From assembly GCA_947167155.1 (NCBI GenBank), contig CAMVHB010000008.1, positions 1 through 57,740 of the forward strand: a stretch of DNA of 57,740 nucleotides, read 5' to 3'. The notes beneath the pieces were generated by a model, which made no database searches, was not told the DNA's origin, and saw only the letters and a program-made list of their open reading frames with translations. This document shows, in pieces, positions 16,582-25,615 of the stretch (position 1 is its first letter; each line of letters begins with the position of its first letter). Source of the stretch: an uncultured Lachnospiraceae bacterium (GTDB lineage Bacteria > Bacillota > Clostridia > Lachnospirales > Lachnospiraceae). Position numbers and translations under genes: made by a program.

Positions 16582-18922
16582 CGAAAAACTCAGAAAGAAG
16601 CCCTTTTCCGATTACAACGAATTCATGCAGTATATCTTTGACTGCGTAAATATTGCCATCGATTCCCATATCACAAAGATGAAGGGCGTCTTTGCCTCCG
16701 GACAGGGCGGCTACAAAAATGTTCTCTATCCCGACATCGAGGTCGCCGCTGATGTGGCAAAGGAAAAGCTCCTTACCTTCCATTCTCCCGGGGATGACAG
16801 CAAAATAGAGGAAGAGGGCGACAAGAATGAAAGCAAAGAAGATGATGAGGATGACGACCTTGAGATAGACGAGGAGCTCCTTTCTCTTTTTTCTTCCATG
16901 ACAAGTGATGATGAGGAGGGCTCATCCGGGGAGGAAAAGGAGGAGAGCGCTTTAAAGATCGCTTCCGAAATGACTAGCGAGCAGCGGATAGAATTCATAA
17001 AGAATCGTGCTGCACTTGCTGTAAAGAAGGGTGTTTCCCTGCCGCTGTTTGAGCTTTCCGAAAAGCTCGGCTGGGATGACTTCACCCTCTTTTGTTTTTC
17101 GACCGGGCTTCTTTCCTCAACCCAGACCGATTACGCCGGAGTATTCCAGGTCATCAACGAAAACGGAGGACTTTCTGCTCCTACCGTGGAGTCAGCCGCA
17201 AGGCTTTATTATCAGAATGATTTCTCTGTCACGAGATCCTATGGCGAGATGTCTACCTGCATAGAGCAGCTCCTTCCGATCCTTTCTCTTGAGGTAAGGG
17301 ACAATATGCCCTTCTCAACGCCTGTCTCCCCTGACAAGAGGATCATAGATTTTCTCTTCGGAAAAAATCCAATGAAGCTTGATGAAAATTTCAGCAGGTT
17401 CTTTTCGATGATCACAAAGGAAAATGAGGAACTCGATCCTGTCCTTGCGAACCAGAACGTCCTTGACGCGATGAAGATAAGCTATGACGACGGTGTCCGG
17501 ATATTCTTTTATCACGGCGATGAGGGGAGCGGGAGAAAGTTTTTCGTAAAGCAGTTCTGTAAGGAAAAGAATCTTCGTGCGGTCGCGATGAACTGCAAGA
17601 AGCTCTTCTCATACGATTTCCGTTTCGTTGAAAAGGCGCTCTGGGCAGTGACGAGGGAGTGTATCCTAACAGATTCCGTATGCTGTCTCACCGAGCTTTC
17701 CTATTCCCAGGAGGAAAAGGAAAAGTTCGAGGGCTATATGGATCTCGCCTTCGCAAAGCTTACCGAAAAGGATATCACGGTCTTTGCGATGAGCAAGGAC
17801 ACGATAGACCTTCGGGAGGTGACAAAACAGGAATTTACAGCACTTGAACTTCCGACTCCGACGAACGAGGAGAGGATAGCCTGCTGGGAGTATTTCGGAA
17901 AGAACTTCACCCTTGACAAGGACTGCGATGTCAGGGAGATGTCCAATAAATTTCTCTTTACCCCCGGAAAGATCCACGGCGCGCTTCGCGCAGGTAAGTC
18001 CTTTGCGACGATGGAAAAAAGCCCCGTCATCTCAAGAGCCAATCTTTTCAAGGGCTGCAACAACCAGATGTCCTCAGAGCTTTCCCAGAAGGCTTCAAGG
18101 GTCGAGGCGAAGTTCGGCTTTGACGATATCGTCATGAATGAGGACCAGAGGGAGACCATCACCCATGCGATAGAGCAGATGAACTTCAAGAAGCAGGTCT
18201 ACGACGACTGGAATTATACCAGGAAGTATCCTTACGGAAGAGGACTTACGGTCCTCCTCTTCGGTGCTCCCGGTACCGGAAAATCAATGATGGCGCAGGT
18301 TCTTGCGCACGAGCTGAATCTCGAGCTTTACCGCGTCGATATTTCAAAGGTCGTCGACAAGTATGTCGGTGAGACCGAAAAATCATTGTCCATGATATTC
18401 CGCGAGGCGAAGAAATGTAATGTCGTCCTCTTCTTCGACGAGTGCGATACCATCTTCGCGAAGCGTTCCGACGACGGCGGCTCAAACCAGGCCTCCGCGA
18501 ACAACAAGACCGCGCTGCTCCTTCAGGAGATGGAGGCCTATGACGGTGTCTGCGTTTTGGCGACCAACTACAAGCACAACATCGATCCCGCCTTCTTCCG
18601 AAGGATGAAATACATTGTGGAATTCCAGTTCCCGAATCCCGACACCCGCGAGATGCTCTGGAAGACTACCGTTCCAAAGACCACGCCGCTTGATGAGGAC
18701 GTTGATTTCCGCTTCCTTGCCGAGAAGTACGAGTTTGCCGGCGGTAATATCAAAAACTGCATTCTGAATGCCGCCTTCCTCGCGGCAGCGGACGAGACCG
18801 CAAAGGGAAAGGTCTGCATGAGGCATTATCTTCGGGCGATAAAGTATGAGTTCATAAAGGTCGGAAAGGTCTTCACAAAGTCCGACTTTGAGCCCTACGC
18901 GGATCAGGTCGGCCTTGCTTGA
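16568..18922 (+). CDS. CIS-associated AAA+ ATPase (Afp15-like), copy 1
   Basis: About 784 residues. The C-terminal AAA+ module has Walker A GAPGTGKS (about residue 567), Walker B VVLFFDECD (about 619), and the arginine-finger region DPAFFRRMKYIVEF, followed by a helical lid. An earlier GDEGSGRKFF (about residue 318) looks like a degenerate first nucleotide site. A very acidic stretch lies near residues 80-105. This fits the AAA+ ATPase of Afp/PVC clusters, believed to act in assembly or cargo handling. Two ATGs are adjacent; the one at 16568 is 6 bases from AGGAG (16557-16561) and is preferred over 16565. Confidence 0.85.
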   Translation: MDRYDEKLRKKPFSDYNEFMQYIFDCVNIAIDSHITKMKGVFASGQGGYKNVLYPDIEVAADVAKEKLLTFHSPGDDSKIEEEGDKNESKEDDEDDDLEIDEELLSLFSSMTSDDEEGSSGEEKEESALKIASEMTSEQRIEFIKNRAALAVKKGVSLPLFELSEKLGWDDFTLFCFSTGLLSSTQTDYAGVFQVINENGGLSAPTVESAARLYYQNDFSVTRSYGEMSTCIEQLLPILSLEVRDNMPFSTPVSPDKRIIDFLFGKNPMKLDENFSRFFSMITKENEELDPVLANQNVLDAMKISYDDGVRIFFYHGDEGSGRKFFVKQFCKEKNLRAVAMNCKKLFSYDFRFVEKALWAVTRECILTDSVCCLTELSYSQEEKEKFEGYMDLAFAKLTEKDITVFAMSKDTIDLREVTKQEFTALELPTPTNEERIACWEYFGKNFTLDKDCDVREMSNKFLFTPGKIHGALRAGKSFATMEKSPVISRANLFKGCNNQMSSELSQKASRVEAKFGFDDIVMNEDQRETITHAIEQMNFKKQVYDDWNYTRKYPYGRGLTVLLFGAPGTGKSMMAQVLAHELNLELYRVDISKVVDKYVGETEKSLSMIFREAKKCNVVLFFDECDTIFAKRSDDGGSNQASANNKTALLLQEMEAYDGVCVLATNYKHNIDPAFFRRMKYIVEFQFPNPDTREMLWKTTVPKTTPLDEDVDFRFLAEKYEFAGGNIKNCILNAAFLAAADETAKGKVCMRHYLRAIKYEFIKVGKVFTKSDFEPYADQVGLA

Positions 18923-18937
18923 TGAAGGAGGGATCCC

Positions 18938-21541
18938 ATGGCAGATTCGCTTGAAATAGAGAAGCTCCCTGATTTCATGCAGGACATGGAAATCGATATA
19001 GAGGAGACCGTCTATATAAACGGCATCCCGGAGAAGGAGTATTACTCCATGACCGTGGATGTTACAAACGACCCCGGAAAAAATGATGAGGAGGAAAAGG
19101 AAGAGGCTTTTGAATTTCTTTCGGAAAAAGAGGCAGGCGAGTTTGTGACCATCGGTGCCGGGCTTGTTCCAAAGGATGAAAAGGAAAACAAAGCCGAAAA
19201 GAAGAAGGAGGCAGAGAGGCCAAAGCCCAGGCAGGATCTTGTGGACAAGGCCCTTGTTGTTAATATTGACGCCGGAGAACGAACCCAGTATGAGACCTTC
19301 GGGTGGCTCGGCCGTCTGAAGAGCTCCCTTGTGAGCAAGGGGGCAAAGGTTGATATAAAGGAAAAGGACGAAGGCCGGGACAAGGAAAAAGAGGAAAAGG
19401 CAAAAGCTCCGGGAGAACAGGCAAAAGAAGAGCAGCCGAAGGCTCCCGTGGAAAATCAGCCGAAGGAAGAGCAGCCGAAGGAAGAGCAGCAGAACGGGCC
19501 GCAGGTAAACGCCGCTGAAGAGCAGCAGGCAAATGCCGCGGAAGAAAAGAAGCCCGAAGAGAAAAAACGGGAAGTTCCCGCCATGCTCCTTGACTTTGAT
19601 CCGGCGGATGCGGATCTTACCGATGACGACCTTGATTTCAGTGTTTTCAGGGATGAAGCGCCTTATACCTTTGCGGTTCTTGACGGGCCTGACACCAAGG
19701 CCGCTGCTTCGAAGGATCCTCAGTTTCCAAAGGATGTGGAGCGTCCGGTCATAGAGGTCCATGTCTCGCTCTCAAATACGCAGCAGCTCACTGACTTTGT
19801 TTCAATGTATGAGGTAAAGCAGAAAGGGCTGTATTCGGGAAAAAGGGAGACGAATTATGTTCCCGTCTTCGGATACAGCTACATAGTCCTTCGCTACAGC
19901 ATGTTTGATACGGCATCGAACAAGTTTATGAGATACCATCTTTCCCTTGGCTTTGCGATGAAGAATTCCATCGCCCAGATCGTGGAAAAGGGTCTTCTTC
20001 CGAAGGAGAGTTACAAAGGCGGCCTGCAGTCAACAGAGCAGCTTCCTTCCGATATGTCAAAGGCCTACAGGACCAACTACAAAACGCTTGATGATATCCT
20101 CGAGAAGGCAAAGATCTATGAGAAAGCACCCTACAAACTCGTTGACAGGAATGCAAACAGCTTTGTCAGGTATATCGTCGAGGAAGCAGGACTTTCGGAA
20201 GACGAACTCCTTCCTGACGCGAATCAGGCGAATCCCTTTGATACAAAAGATTTTATTTTTGAAAACATGGGAACCGTTGTCGGACGGGAGTACAAACTGA
20301 ACGAGAAGCTGAAGGAAAAGAAAAAGGAAAAGCAAGAACAGGGGCTTGAGCTGGAAGAGCTCGAGCATGAGGGCGCAATGCAGGAGGCCGGTTTTGGAGA
20401 TATTCATCTGAGTATGATGAAGGGCTTTGGAACCGTGGATAAAAATCACAGCCTCCCGATAGATATGCTTCGGAAGATCTCCGGTGTTAAGCAGCCTGTC
20501 GATCTGGATGATGAAGAACCGCAGCTCATCTTTGAAGGACTTGATGATCTCAGCGTGAACGATTCCCATGCAGGAGATGTAAGAGGGAATCTGGATTTCA
20601 AGGTCTTTGATATCAAGGAAGAGCCAAAGAAAAAGGGAAAGAAGGAAAAAGAGCAGGAAAAGATTGAAGATGAAGTCTACGACCTTGAAGAGATAGAGAT
20701 CCTGAGCGAAGGCAGCGAGGACAACAAAGTGATCAGGAAAGGATCCAAAAAGGAAGGCAAAAAAGCAAAAGGCAAGGGGCTCTTCTTTGAGGAAACAAAT
20801 ACCATCATAAAAGAAAAAGATGAGGACGAAGACGAGAAGGAAGACGAGAAGGAAAACATTATAGATTTTGAAAATGTCGATGAGGAAATGGACGAGCTCG
20901 TCATAGAGGGTCTGGATTTCGGAGATAATGACAAGAGCAAGGGACCGAAGAAACTGAATGACCTCCTGAAACAGCAGGAGAAGGCGGAGAAAAAGGAAGA
21001 GCCGGAAGAGGAGAAGGAAGAACTGGTCGAGAAAAAGGAAGAACAGCCAAAGAAACAAAAAGTCATAATAGTGGACTTAGATCCCGATGAAGAAGATGAC
21101 GAGGATTTCAAGATAGATTACGGCAATGAGAATGATATAAAAGATCAGGAAGAGATAAAAGATCAGAATAATATAATAGATCGGGAAGAGCTGGAGAAAA
21201 CAGAAGTCAAAAAAATAGTCATAAATCCCGAGATCAATGATGACGAAGACTTCATAATAGAAAACCTTAAGAATGAGATAAAGGAAGAAAGTAAGAAAAT
21301 AGAGGAAGATAAGAAGGAAGAAGAGGAAGACAAAAAAGAAGAGGAAGACAAGAAGGTAGAAGAGGAAGACAAAAAAGAAGAAGAGAAACAGGCTCAGGCA
21401 GTGATACCGGAACAAAAGAATGAGCTGAAAGAAAAGAAAAAGAAGCTTCCGAAAGTGAATGAGGTTCTGGATCTCGATAAGCTTGGAAAAGAGGTAACAG
21501 ACGAGAAAAAGAAAAATAAGGGAAAGCGTAAGCAGGCATGA
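18938..21541 (+). CDS. Highly charged 867-residue protein, candidate CIS cargo with a papain-like remnant
   Basis: I do not recognise a family with certainty. Residues 1-230 and 440-867 are dominated by Glu, Lys and Asp, with low-complexity tracts (many KEE and EDKK repeats near 770-830). A compact domain lies at about residues 255-420: VPVFGYSYIVLRYSMF, RYHLSLGFAM, then YKLVDRNANSFVRYIVEEAGL. The H...N-x-N-x-F layout resembles permuted papain/NlpC-P60-like enzymes, but the usual NC pair is NA, so the expected catalytic Cys is missing. A strong AAGGAGGG precedes the ATG. It is flanked by two AAA+ ATPases and overlaps the next gene by 4 bases, as expected of a loaded effector or an adaptor. 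No secretion signal is present. Confidence 0.5.
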   Translation: MADSLEIEKLPDFMQDMEIDIEETVYINGIPEKEYYSMTVDVTNDPGKNDEEEKEEAFEFLSEKEAGEFVTIGAGLVPKDEKENKAEKKKEAERPKPRQDLVDKALVVNIDAGERTQYETFGWLGRLKSSLVSKGAKVDIKEKDEGRDKEKEEKAKAPGEQAKEEQPKAPVENQPKEEQPKEEQQNGPQVNAAEEQQANAAEEKKPEEKKREVPAMLLDFDPADADLTDDDLDFSVFRDEAPYTFAVLDGPDTKAAASKDPQFPKDVERPVIEVHVSLSNTQQLTDFVSMYEVKQKGLYSGKRETNYVPVFGYSYIVLRYSMFDTASNKFMRYHLSLGFAMKNSIAQIVEKGLLPKESYKGGLQSTEQLPSDMSKAYRTNYKTLDDILEKAKIYEKAPYKLVDRNANSFVRYIVEEAGLSEDELLPDANQANPFDTKDFIFENMGTVVGREYKLNEKLKEKKKEKQEQGLELEELEHEGAMQEAGFGDIHLSMMKGFGTVDKNHSLPIDMLRKISGVKQPVDLDDEEPQLIFEGLDDLSVNDSHAGDVRGNLDFKVFDIKEEPKKKGKKEKEQEKIEDEVYDLEEIEILSEGSEDNKVIRKGSKKEGKKAKGKGLFFEETNTIIKEKDEDEDEKEDEKENIIDFENVDEEMDELVIEGLDFGDNDKSKGPKKLNDLLKQQEKAEKKEEPEEEKEELVEKKEEQPKKQKVIIVDLDPDEEDDEDFKIDYGNENDIKDQEEIKDQNNIIDREELEKTEVKKIVINPEINDDEDFIIENLKNEIKEESKKIEEDKKEEEEDKKEEEDKKVEEEDKKEEEKQAQAVIPEQKNELKEKKKKLPKVNEVLDLDKLGKEVTDEKKKNKGKRKQA

Positions 21542-23658
21542 ATGATGGTCTTGAAAAAACAAAAAGACTGCTTTGGTCAGAGCTTTCAGTCCTTGACGCG
21601 CTCCTTTTGAACGTGCTTGAGAGAAGAGGAAAGCTTGAAGGAGCGCTCCCTCTTTACTCAAGGGGGCTTCCTATGTCAAAGAGCGAGCTTTCAAGCTTCA
21701 TTCTTGATGGCGGTGTGCTTGATATGCAGGATCCTTCCTTCAGGGAAAGCATGCTTGAATTTTTCAATGCTCTAAAGCAGCTTGAAAAGGAGTCCTTTCA
21801 GGATGCCCCTCTTTACTCCTTTCTTGAAAAGACAGGCGCCCTCAAAGATGACCTTATCAGGATAGCGGTCCTTCTGATGCTGTCTTTCGAGGAAGGGCTT
21901 CATTACAGAAGGATATTCTCGGTACTGAATGAAAACAGCGGGATGTCATATCCTACAGCCGGCATGGCATTGACCCTTTACGGGCTTCTTTATGATGATG
22001 TATACGAAAAAAAGGCTTCATTCCTTTCAGGAGGAAGGAGCCTCTTTTTTCATGTGATAATGGATCATAAGCCGGGATCCATGCTTTCCCTTACCACGCC
22101 GCTTGTCTTAAGTCCCGGCGCTGTTTCCTTCCTTTTTGGAAAGGAGGAGCTCCCCGCAGGTGTCCTCCACTTTGCATCCTTTGTTCCATCTGACGGGAAA
22201 AGCGATGAAAATTCGGATCTTCTTTGCTCACTTTTTGACGGGCTTTTGAAGGAGCCTTCAAAAAAAACTGCTCTTTTTTATGCCGAAGACGGAAGGCGGC
22301 GTGGCATAAAAAGCGCCCTTTCACGCGCCTCTTCGCGCGGCGCGGCGGTAGTCGAGCTTTCTTTTGTCAAGGGTTTTTCAGCTTCGGAGATAGAGAGGCA
22401 GAGCCTCGTACTCTCTTCCTTTCTGGCGCTGAATGGCATCCCGCTCCTGCTCCTTGATTACGATTCAAAAGATAATGCCGTCACAAAAGCCTTTCGGATC
22501 ATCCTGAACATAATGGACAACGCGCTTCCATATCTTGTCATTGAAGGAGAGGAAAAAGAGCTTTCAAATGCCCCTGCTGACAGGATGGTCTATTCCTTCA
22601 CGCCGTTACTTCCTTCCTTTAAGAAGCGTGAGAAGCTTTGGATTGAGGCGCTTTCAGGGATCAAGACCAAAGAAGATGTGGATTTTGAACTCCTTTCCCT
22701 TTCCTACGACCTTTCGGAGGAGGAGATCAAAAATATCGCGTCCCGTGTCAGGGCGAAGATGGAAGTGAGCGGTGAAAACCTCCTTTCGAGGGAGACCATA
22801 GTAGATACGGTCCTCTCCGGATCGGGACTTGATTTCGGAGGCCTTGCAACAAGGCTCCCGGCTTCATATTCCTGGGACGACACGGAACTGCCACAGGAAG
22901 ACCGCGAGGTCATAAAAACCGTCATAGACCGCTATCGCATGAGCCGCCTGAAGGAGGAAGAGTGGGGGCTCAAAAAGAAGAACGCTTACGGGAACGGTAT
23001 TTCGATCCTCTTCGCGGGACCCTCGGGAACAGGGAAGACGATGTCTGCCATGTGCATGGCGGGAGAACTCGGGCTTGAGCTTTACAGGGTGGATCTTTCC
23101 CGGATGTCCTCAAAGTGGATAGGAGAGACGGAAAAAAATATCGGGAAGGTCTTTGACGAGGCTGAAAAATCGAGATGCATACTGTTCTTTGACGAAGCGG
23201 ACGCGCTGTTTGCAAAGAGGACTGACATCTCCACCTCAAATGACAAGCACGCGAATAATGAGACTGCCTATATCCTCCAGAAGATGGAGGAGTATGACGG
23301 CCTTTCGATCATGGCGACAAACCTCTACCAGAACTTTGATACGGCCTTTCTGCGCCGCATCACCTATATTGTGAGATTTGAGAATCCTGATGAGAAGACG
23401 AGGCTGTCCCTTTGGAAAAAGGTGCTTCCGAAGGAGGTGCCTGTTGATCCGAAGCTTGACTTTGCCGTATTTGCGGAGCGGTTCGAGCTTTCGGGGGCAA
23501 ATATCAAGTCGATCATGTATGCTGCGGCCTATATGGCGGCGGCAGCCGGCAAGCCTGTTGACGCGGAGTGTGTCGTCAGGGCGGCAAAGTATGAGCTGAA
23601 GAAACTGGGACGCATGGTGAACGCCTCTGATTTCGGACCTTACGGGGGATTGTTTTAG
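21538..23658 (+). CDS. CIS-associated AAA+ ATPase, copy 2
   Basis: A 706-residue paralogue of the ATPase at 16568. Its C-terminal module has Walker A GPSGTGKT (about residue 494), Walker B CILFFDEADALF (about 547) and FLRRITYIVRF, ending with a helical lid and FGPYGGLF, matching the end of copy 1 (FEPYADQVGLA). The N-terminal region is diverged, with only a vestige of a first nucleotide site (YAEDGRRRGIKSAL near 242). Its ATG overlaps the stop of the charged protein (ATGA), so the two are co-translated. Two related ATPases may form a hetero-hexamer or serve different substrates. The gene converges with the kinase-like gene on the other strand. Confidence 0.85.
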   Translation: MNDGLEKTKRLLWSELSVLDALLLNVLERRGKLEGALPLYSRGLPMSKSELSSFILDGGVLDMQDPSFRESMLEFFNALKQLEKESFQDAPLYSFLEKTGALKDDLIRIAVLLMLSFEEGLHYRRIFSVLNENSGMSYPTAGMALTLYGLLYDDVYEKKASFLSGGRSLFFHVIMDHKPGSMLSLTTPLVLSPGAVSFLFGKEELPAGVLHFASFVPSDGKSDENSDLLCSLFDGLLKEPSKKTALFYAEDGRRRGIKSALSRASSRGAAVVELSFVKGFSASEIERQSLVLSSFLALNGIPLLLLDYDSKDNAVTKAFRIILNIMDNALPYLVIEGEEKELSNAPADRMVYSFTPLLPSFKKREKLWIEALSGIKTKEDVDFELLSLSYDLSEEEIKNIASRVRAKMEVSGENLLSRETIVDTVLSGSGLDFGGLATRLPASYSWDDTELPQEDREVIKTVIDRYRMSRLKEEEWGLKKKNAYGNGISILFAGPSGTGKTMSAMCMAGELGLELYRVDLSRMSSKWIGETEKNIGKVFDEAEKSRCILFFDEADALFAKRTDISTSNDKHANNETAYILQKMEEYDGLSIMATNLYQNFDTAFLRRITYIVRFENPDEKTRLSLWKKVLPKEVPVDPKLDFAVFAERFELSGANIKSIMYAAAYMAAAAGKPVDAECVVRAAKYELKKLGRMVNASDFGPYGGLF

Positions 23659-23681
23659 GGGGCGGACAAGGGGAGGGCGCG

Positions 23682-24602
23682 TCACGTGGTAGGCAGCTGG
23701 ATATAGATAGCCATACCCTGGTTCACATTACTCTTCGCGTAGATCGTGCCGCCGTAATAATCAACTATGGCCTTTGCCTGGGCAAGGCCGAGACCGTTCC
23801 CGGAGATGCGGTTGCTTCCCTGGTAATTCAGCTCAAAGATGTGCCTGGTCTCGCTTTCCGTGAGCCCCTCACCCGTGTCCTTGAGGACGATGAAGATGTC
23901 GGAGCCGATATTTGAGATCGTGATCGTGAGCGAGCCCTGGCGGTTCATATACTTGATGGAATTGTCTATTATATTCTTGAAGAGGATGATGAGGCGCTTC
24001 CTGCTCGCCTTTACGAGAAGGCTGTCCTCGGTGGTTGAGATATTTATGATGAGGTTTGCCCTCCTTGCCTCCTTTGTGAGATCCTTTATGGCGTCCTTGC
24101 AGACATTGATGATGTTTATCTCATTTGAATCATTCTCCTCGGTGCTGGGGAGCAGGGCAGACATTGCGTCATCAAATTCGCCATCCTTCCCGGCAGGACC
24201 TTTTGAGAGCGAAAGATTTTTTTCCTTTTCCTCCTCAAGCTGTATGGAAAGAACACTGTTTTCGCGTCTCAGTTTTTCAAGCTCGCTCTCCTTCTCCTTC
24301 ATCTTTTCGAAAAGGGAGGCTATGATCCCGTCCTCTTTTTCTACGATGCGATTGAGGGTGTAAGTATGCTCCCTCTTTTCCGGAAGGCTCTGTTTCTCTT
24401 CCTTCTCGGGCTCATCTTCATCAAAGATATGTTTTTTGGACACGGCTTTCGCTCCGAAGAAGATTACCGCGATCAGGGAAAATAAACCGAGGACCGCGAT
24501 AAGTATCATATTTGAGATATAAGGGAAATAAAGCTGTCCAACAAATGATAGTACCGAAAGAAGGAGGATGATCAGCGCACAGAGGACAACATTTTTTTTC
24601 AT
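23682..24602 (-). CDS. Membrane HATPase (histidine-kinase-like) protein lacking an H-box
   Basis: A 306-residue protein with two N-terminal membrane helices (about residues 5-25 and 33-54), a charged coiled coil (about 85-130) and a C-terminal HATPase domain. The N-box is IIDNSIKY, G1 is DTGEGL and G2 is GNGLGLAQAKAI. I cannot find the His-containing dimerisation motif that normally precedes the ATPase domain, so it may not autophosphorylate in the normal way. No response regulator is adjacent. It is divergent from the RsbW-like gene and converges on the CIS cluster. It may sense an envelope signal linked to CIS control, which is inference. Confidence 0.8.
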   Translation of the reverse strand: MKKNVVLCALIILLLSVLSFVGQLYFPYISNMILIAVLGLFSLIAVIFFGAKAVSKKHIFDEDEPEKEEKQSLPEKREHTYTLNRIVEKEDGIIASLFEKMKEKESELEKLRRENSVLSIQLEEEKEKNLSLSKGPAGKDGEFDDAMSALLPSTEENDSNEINIINVCKDAIKDLTKEARRANLIINISTTEDSLLVKASRKRLIILFKNIIDNSIKYMNRQGSLTITISNIGSDIFIVLKDTGEGLTESETRHIFELNYQGSNRISGNGLGLAQAKAIVDYYGGTIYAKSNVNQGMAIYIQLPTT

Positions 24603-24749
24603 CGGAAACTCTCCTTTAGATCAAAAACTGACAAATACGATTTTAGCATAAATGTTTCAAAATAAAAGAAACACTTTACCGGGAATTGAAATAGAACTAA
24701 AATTATATGTTGTGAACGGCATCGGCCTGCTTTGTGACAAGGAGCGCGT

Positions 24750-25178
24750 ATGAACGAATCGAAGGAGATCAAGCTTTCGGCTACGATAGAGAATGTTTCT
24801 GTTGTAACGGACTTTGTTGACAGCGAGCTTGAAGAAAGAAACTGCCCCAAGACTGCGAGGTGCCAGATCGATATTGCGATCGACGAGATATTCAGCAATA
24901 TCGCAAATTATGCTTACAATCCAAAGCAGGGTGATGCGATCGTCAGGGTTGAGGTCACGGATGACCCGCTTGAGGTCATCATTACCTTTACTGACAAGGG
25001 AAAGCCCTACAACCCTCTCCTTAAGGAAGATCCCGATGTCTCCTTAAGCGCTGAGGACAGGGAAATAGGAGGGCTTGGCGTTTTCATAGTGAAGGAGAGC
25101 ATGGACGAGATCGATTATCATTATGAGGACGGAAAGAATGTGCTGAAGATCAGGAAAAACATTGAGCCCTCCGCATGA
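24750..25178 (+). CDS. RsbW/SpoIIAB-like anti-sigma factor serine kinase
   Basis: A 142-residue HATPase-fold protein of the RsbW type. The N-box is IDIAIDEIFSNIANYAY, G1 FTDKGKPYNPL and G2 GGLGVFIVKESMDEI, all in the short spacing typical of anti-sigma kinases. Such proteins bind a sigma factor or another target and are released by an unphosphorylated STAS protein; one is encoded at 15345 in the CIS cluster. No sigma factor gene lies next to it. The start ATG follows AAGGAG. Together with the HATPase protein upstream it suggests partner-switch control of the locus, though this must be tested. Confidence 0.88.
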   Translation: MNESKEIKLSATIENVSVVTDFVDSELEERNCPKTARCQIDIAIDEIFSNIANYAYNPKQGDAIVRVEVTDDPLEVIITFTDKGKPYNPLLKEDPDVSLSAEDREIGGLGVFIVKESMDEIDYHYEDGKNVLKIRKNIEPSA

Positions 25179-25236
25179 CTGCAAAAGCTTGATTTTCGTT
25201 TCCTCTTCGGTTAGAGTGTAATGGTTCTTTAAGGAT

Positions 25237-25320
25237 GCCGGCGTGGCGGAATTGGCAGACGCGCGGGACTTAAAATCCCGTGGTGGCAACATCGTACCGG
25301 TTCGACCCCGGTCGCCGGCA
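25237..25320 (+). tRNA. tRNA-Leu (anticodon UAA)
   Basis: An 84-base class II tRNA. The acceptor arm pairs GCCGGCG with CGCCGGC, discriminator A, CCA not encoded. The anticodon stem CGGGA/TCCCG encloses CTTAAAA, giving UAA. A long variable arm is present, as expected for leucine, and the T-arm has the GTTCGACCC motif. A weak promoter (TTGATT at 25189, 17-base spacer, TAGAGT at 25212) lies upstream. Confidence 0.96.
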
Positions 25321-25332
25321 TTAATTCATCAG

Positions 25333-25369
25333 AACGCAAATTCGGAGCTATCCGCATTTGCGTTTTTTT
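25333..25369 (+). terminator. Rho-independent terminator after tRNA-Leu(UAA)
   Basis: AACGCAAAT at 25333-25341 pairs with ATTTGCGTT at 25356-25364, with an inner CGGA/TCCG extension, followed by a T run. It ends the tRNA transcript. Confidence 0.9.
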
Positions 25370-25371
25370 AT

Positions 25372-25455
25372 TTTGGTCCCAGGGGACGCATGGTTTCTCT
25401 TACCGAACGACATTATGGTCCCAGGGGACGGAGTCGAGGGACCATTTTTTCTCCC
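25372..25455. repeat. REP-like palindromic repeat (GGTCCC...GGGACC-T6)
   Basis: Two partial copies of a GGTCCCAGGGGACG unit lie at about 25375 and 25417. The second forms a GGTCCC/GGGACC hairpin followed by six T, so it may also act as a terminator. The 27 bases at 25424-25450 are identical to 28187-28213, where they form one arm of a long palindrome after the NTP reductase gene. The rest of the gene-free stretch 25456-25560 shows nothing I recognise. Confidence 0.75.
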
Positions 25456-25563
25456 TTTTTACCGAAAATTTTTGCCGCTTTACGGAGTATAATTCTCCTA
25501 TATTTTACCAAAGACCGCCACTTACAACCTTTTTCCCAAGGTTTTTTTTATGTCATAATTGCC

Positions 25564-25609
25564 CCCATATATATGCTATCCTCTTAAGGATCCCCACAAT
25601 ATCTTGTAT
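25564..25609 (+). promoter_or_regulatory. Possible NrdR box pair upstream of the NTP reductase gene
   Basis: CCACAATATCTTGTAT at 25594-25609 fits the NrdR box core (CwAtATaTwG) with one mismatch. A poorer match lies 31 bases upstream (CCATATATATGC). A three-turn spacing is typical for NrdR, and the pair sits just before the -35. The upstream half is weak, so the call is tentative. Confidence 0.42.
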
Positions 25610-25615
25610 TTTTTC

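Noticed and set aside
20057-21661. Two long minus-strand open frames rich in Phe and Leu resembling membrane proteins
   Set aside because: They are the complement of Glu/Lys-rich codons of the charged protein, an artefact of composition.
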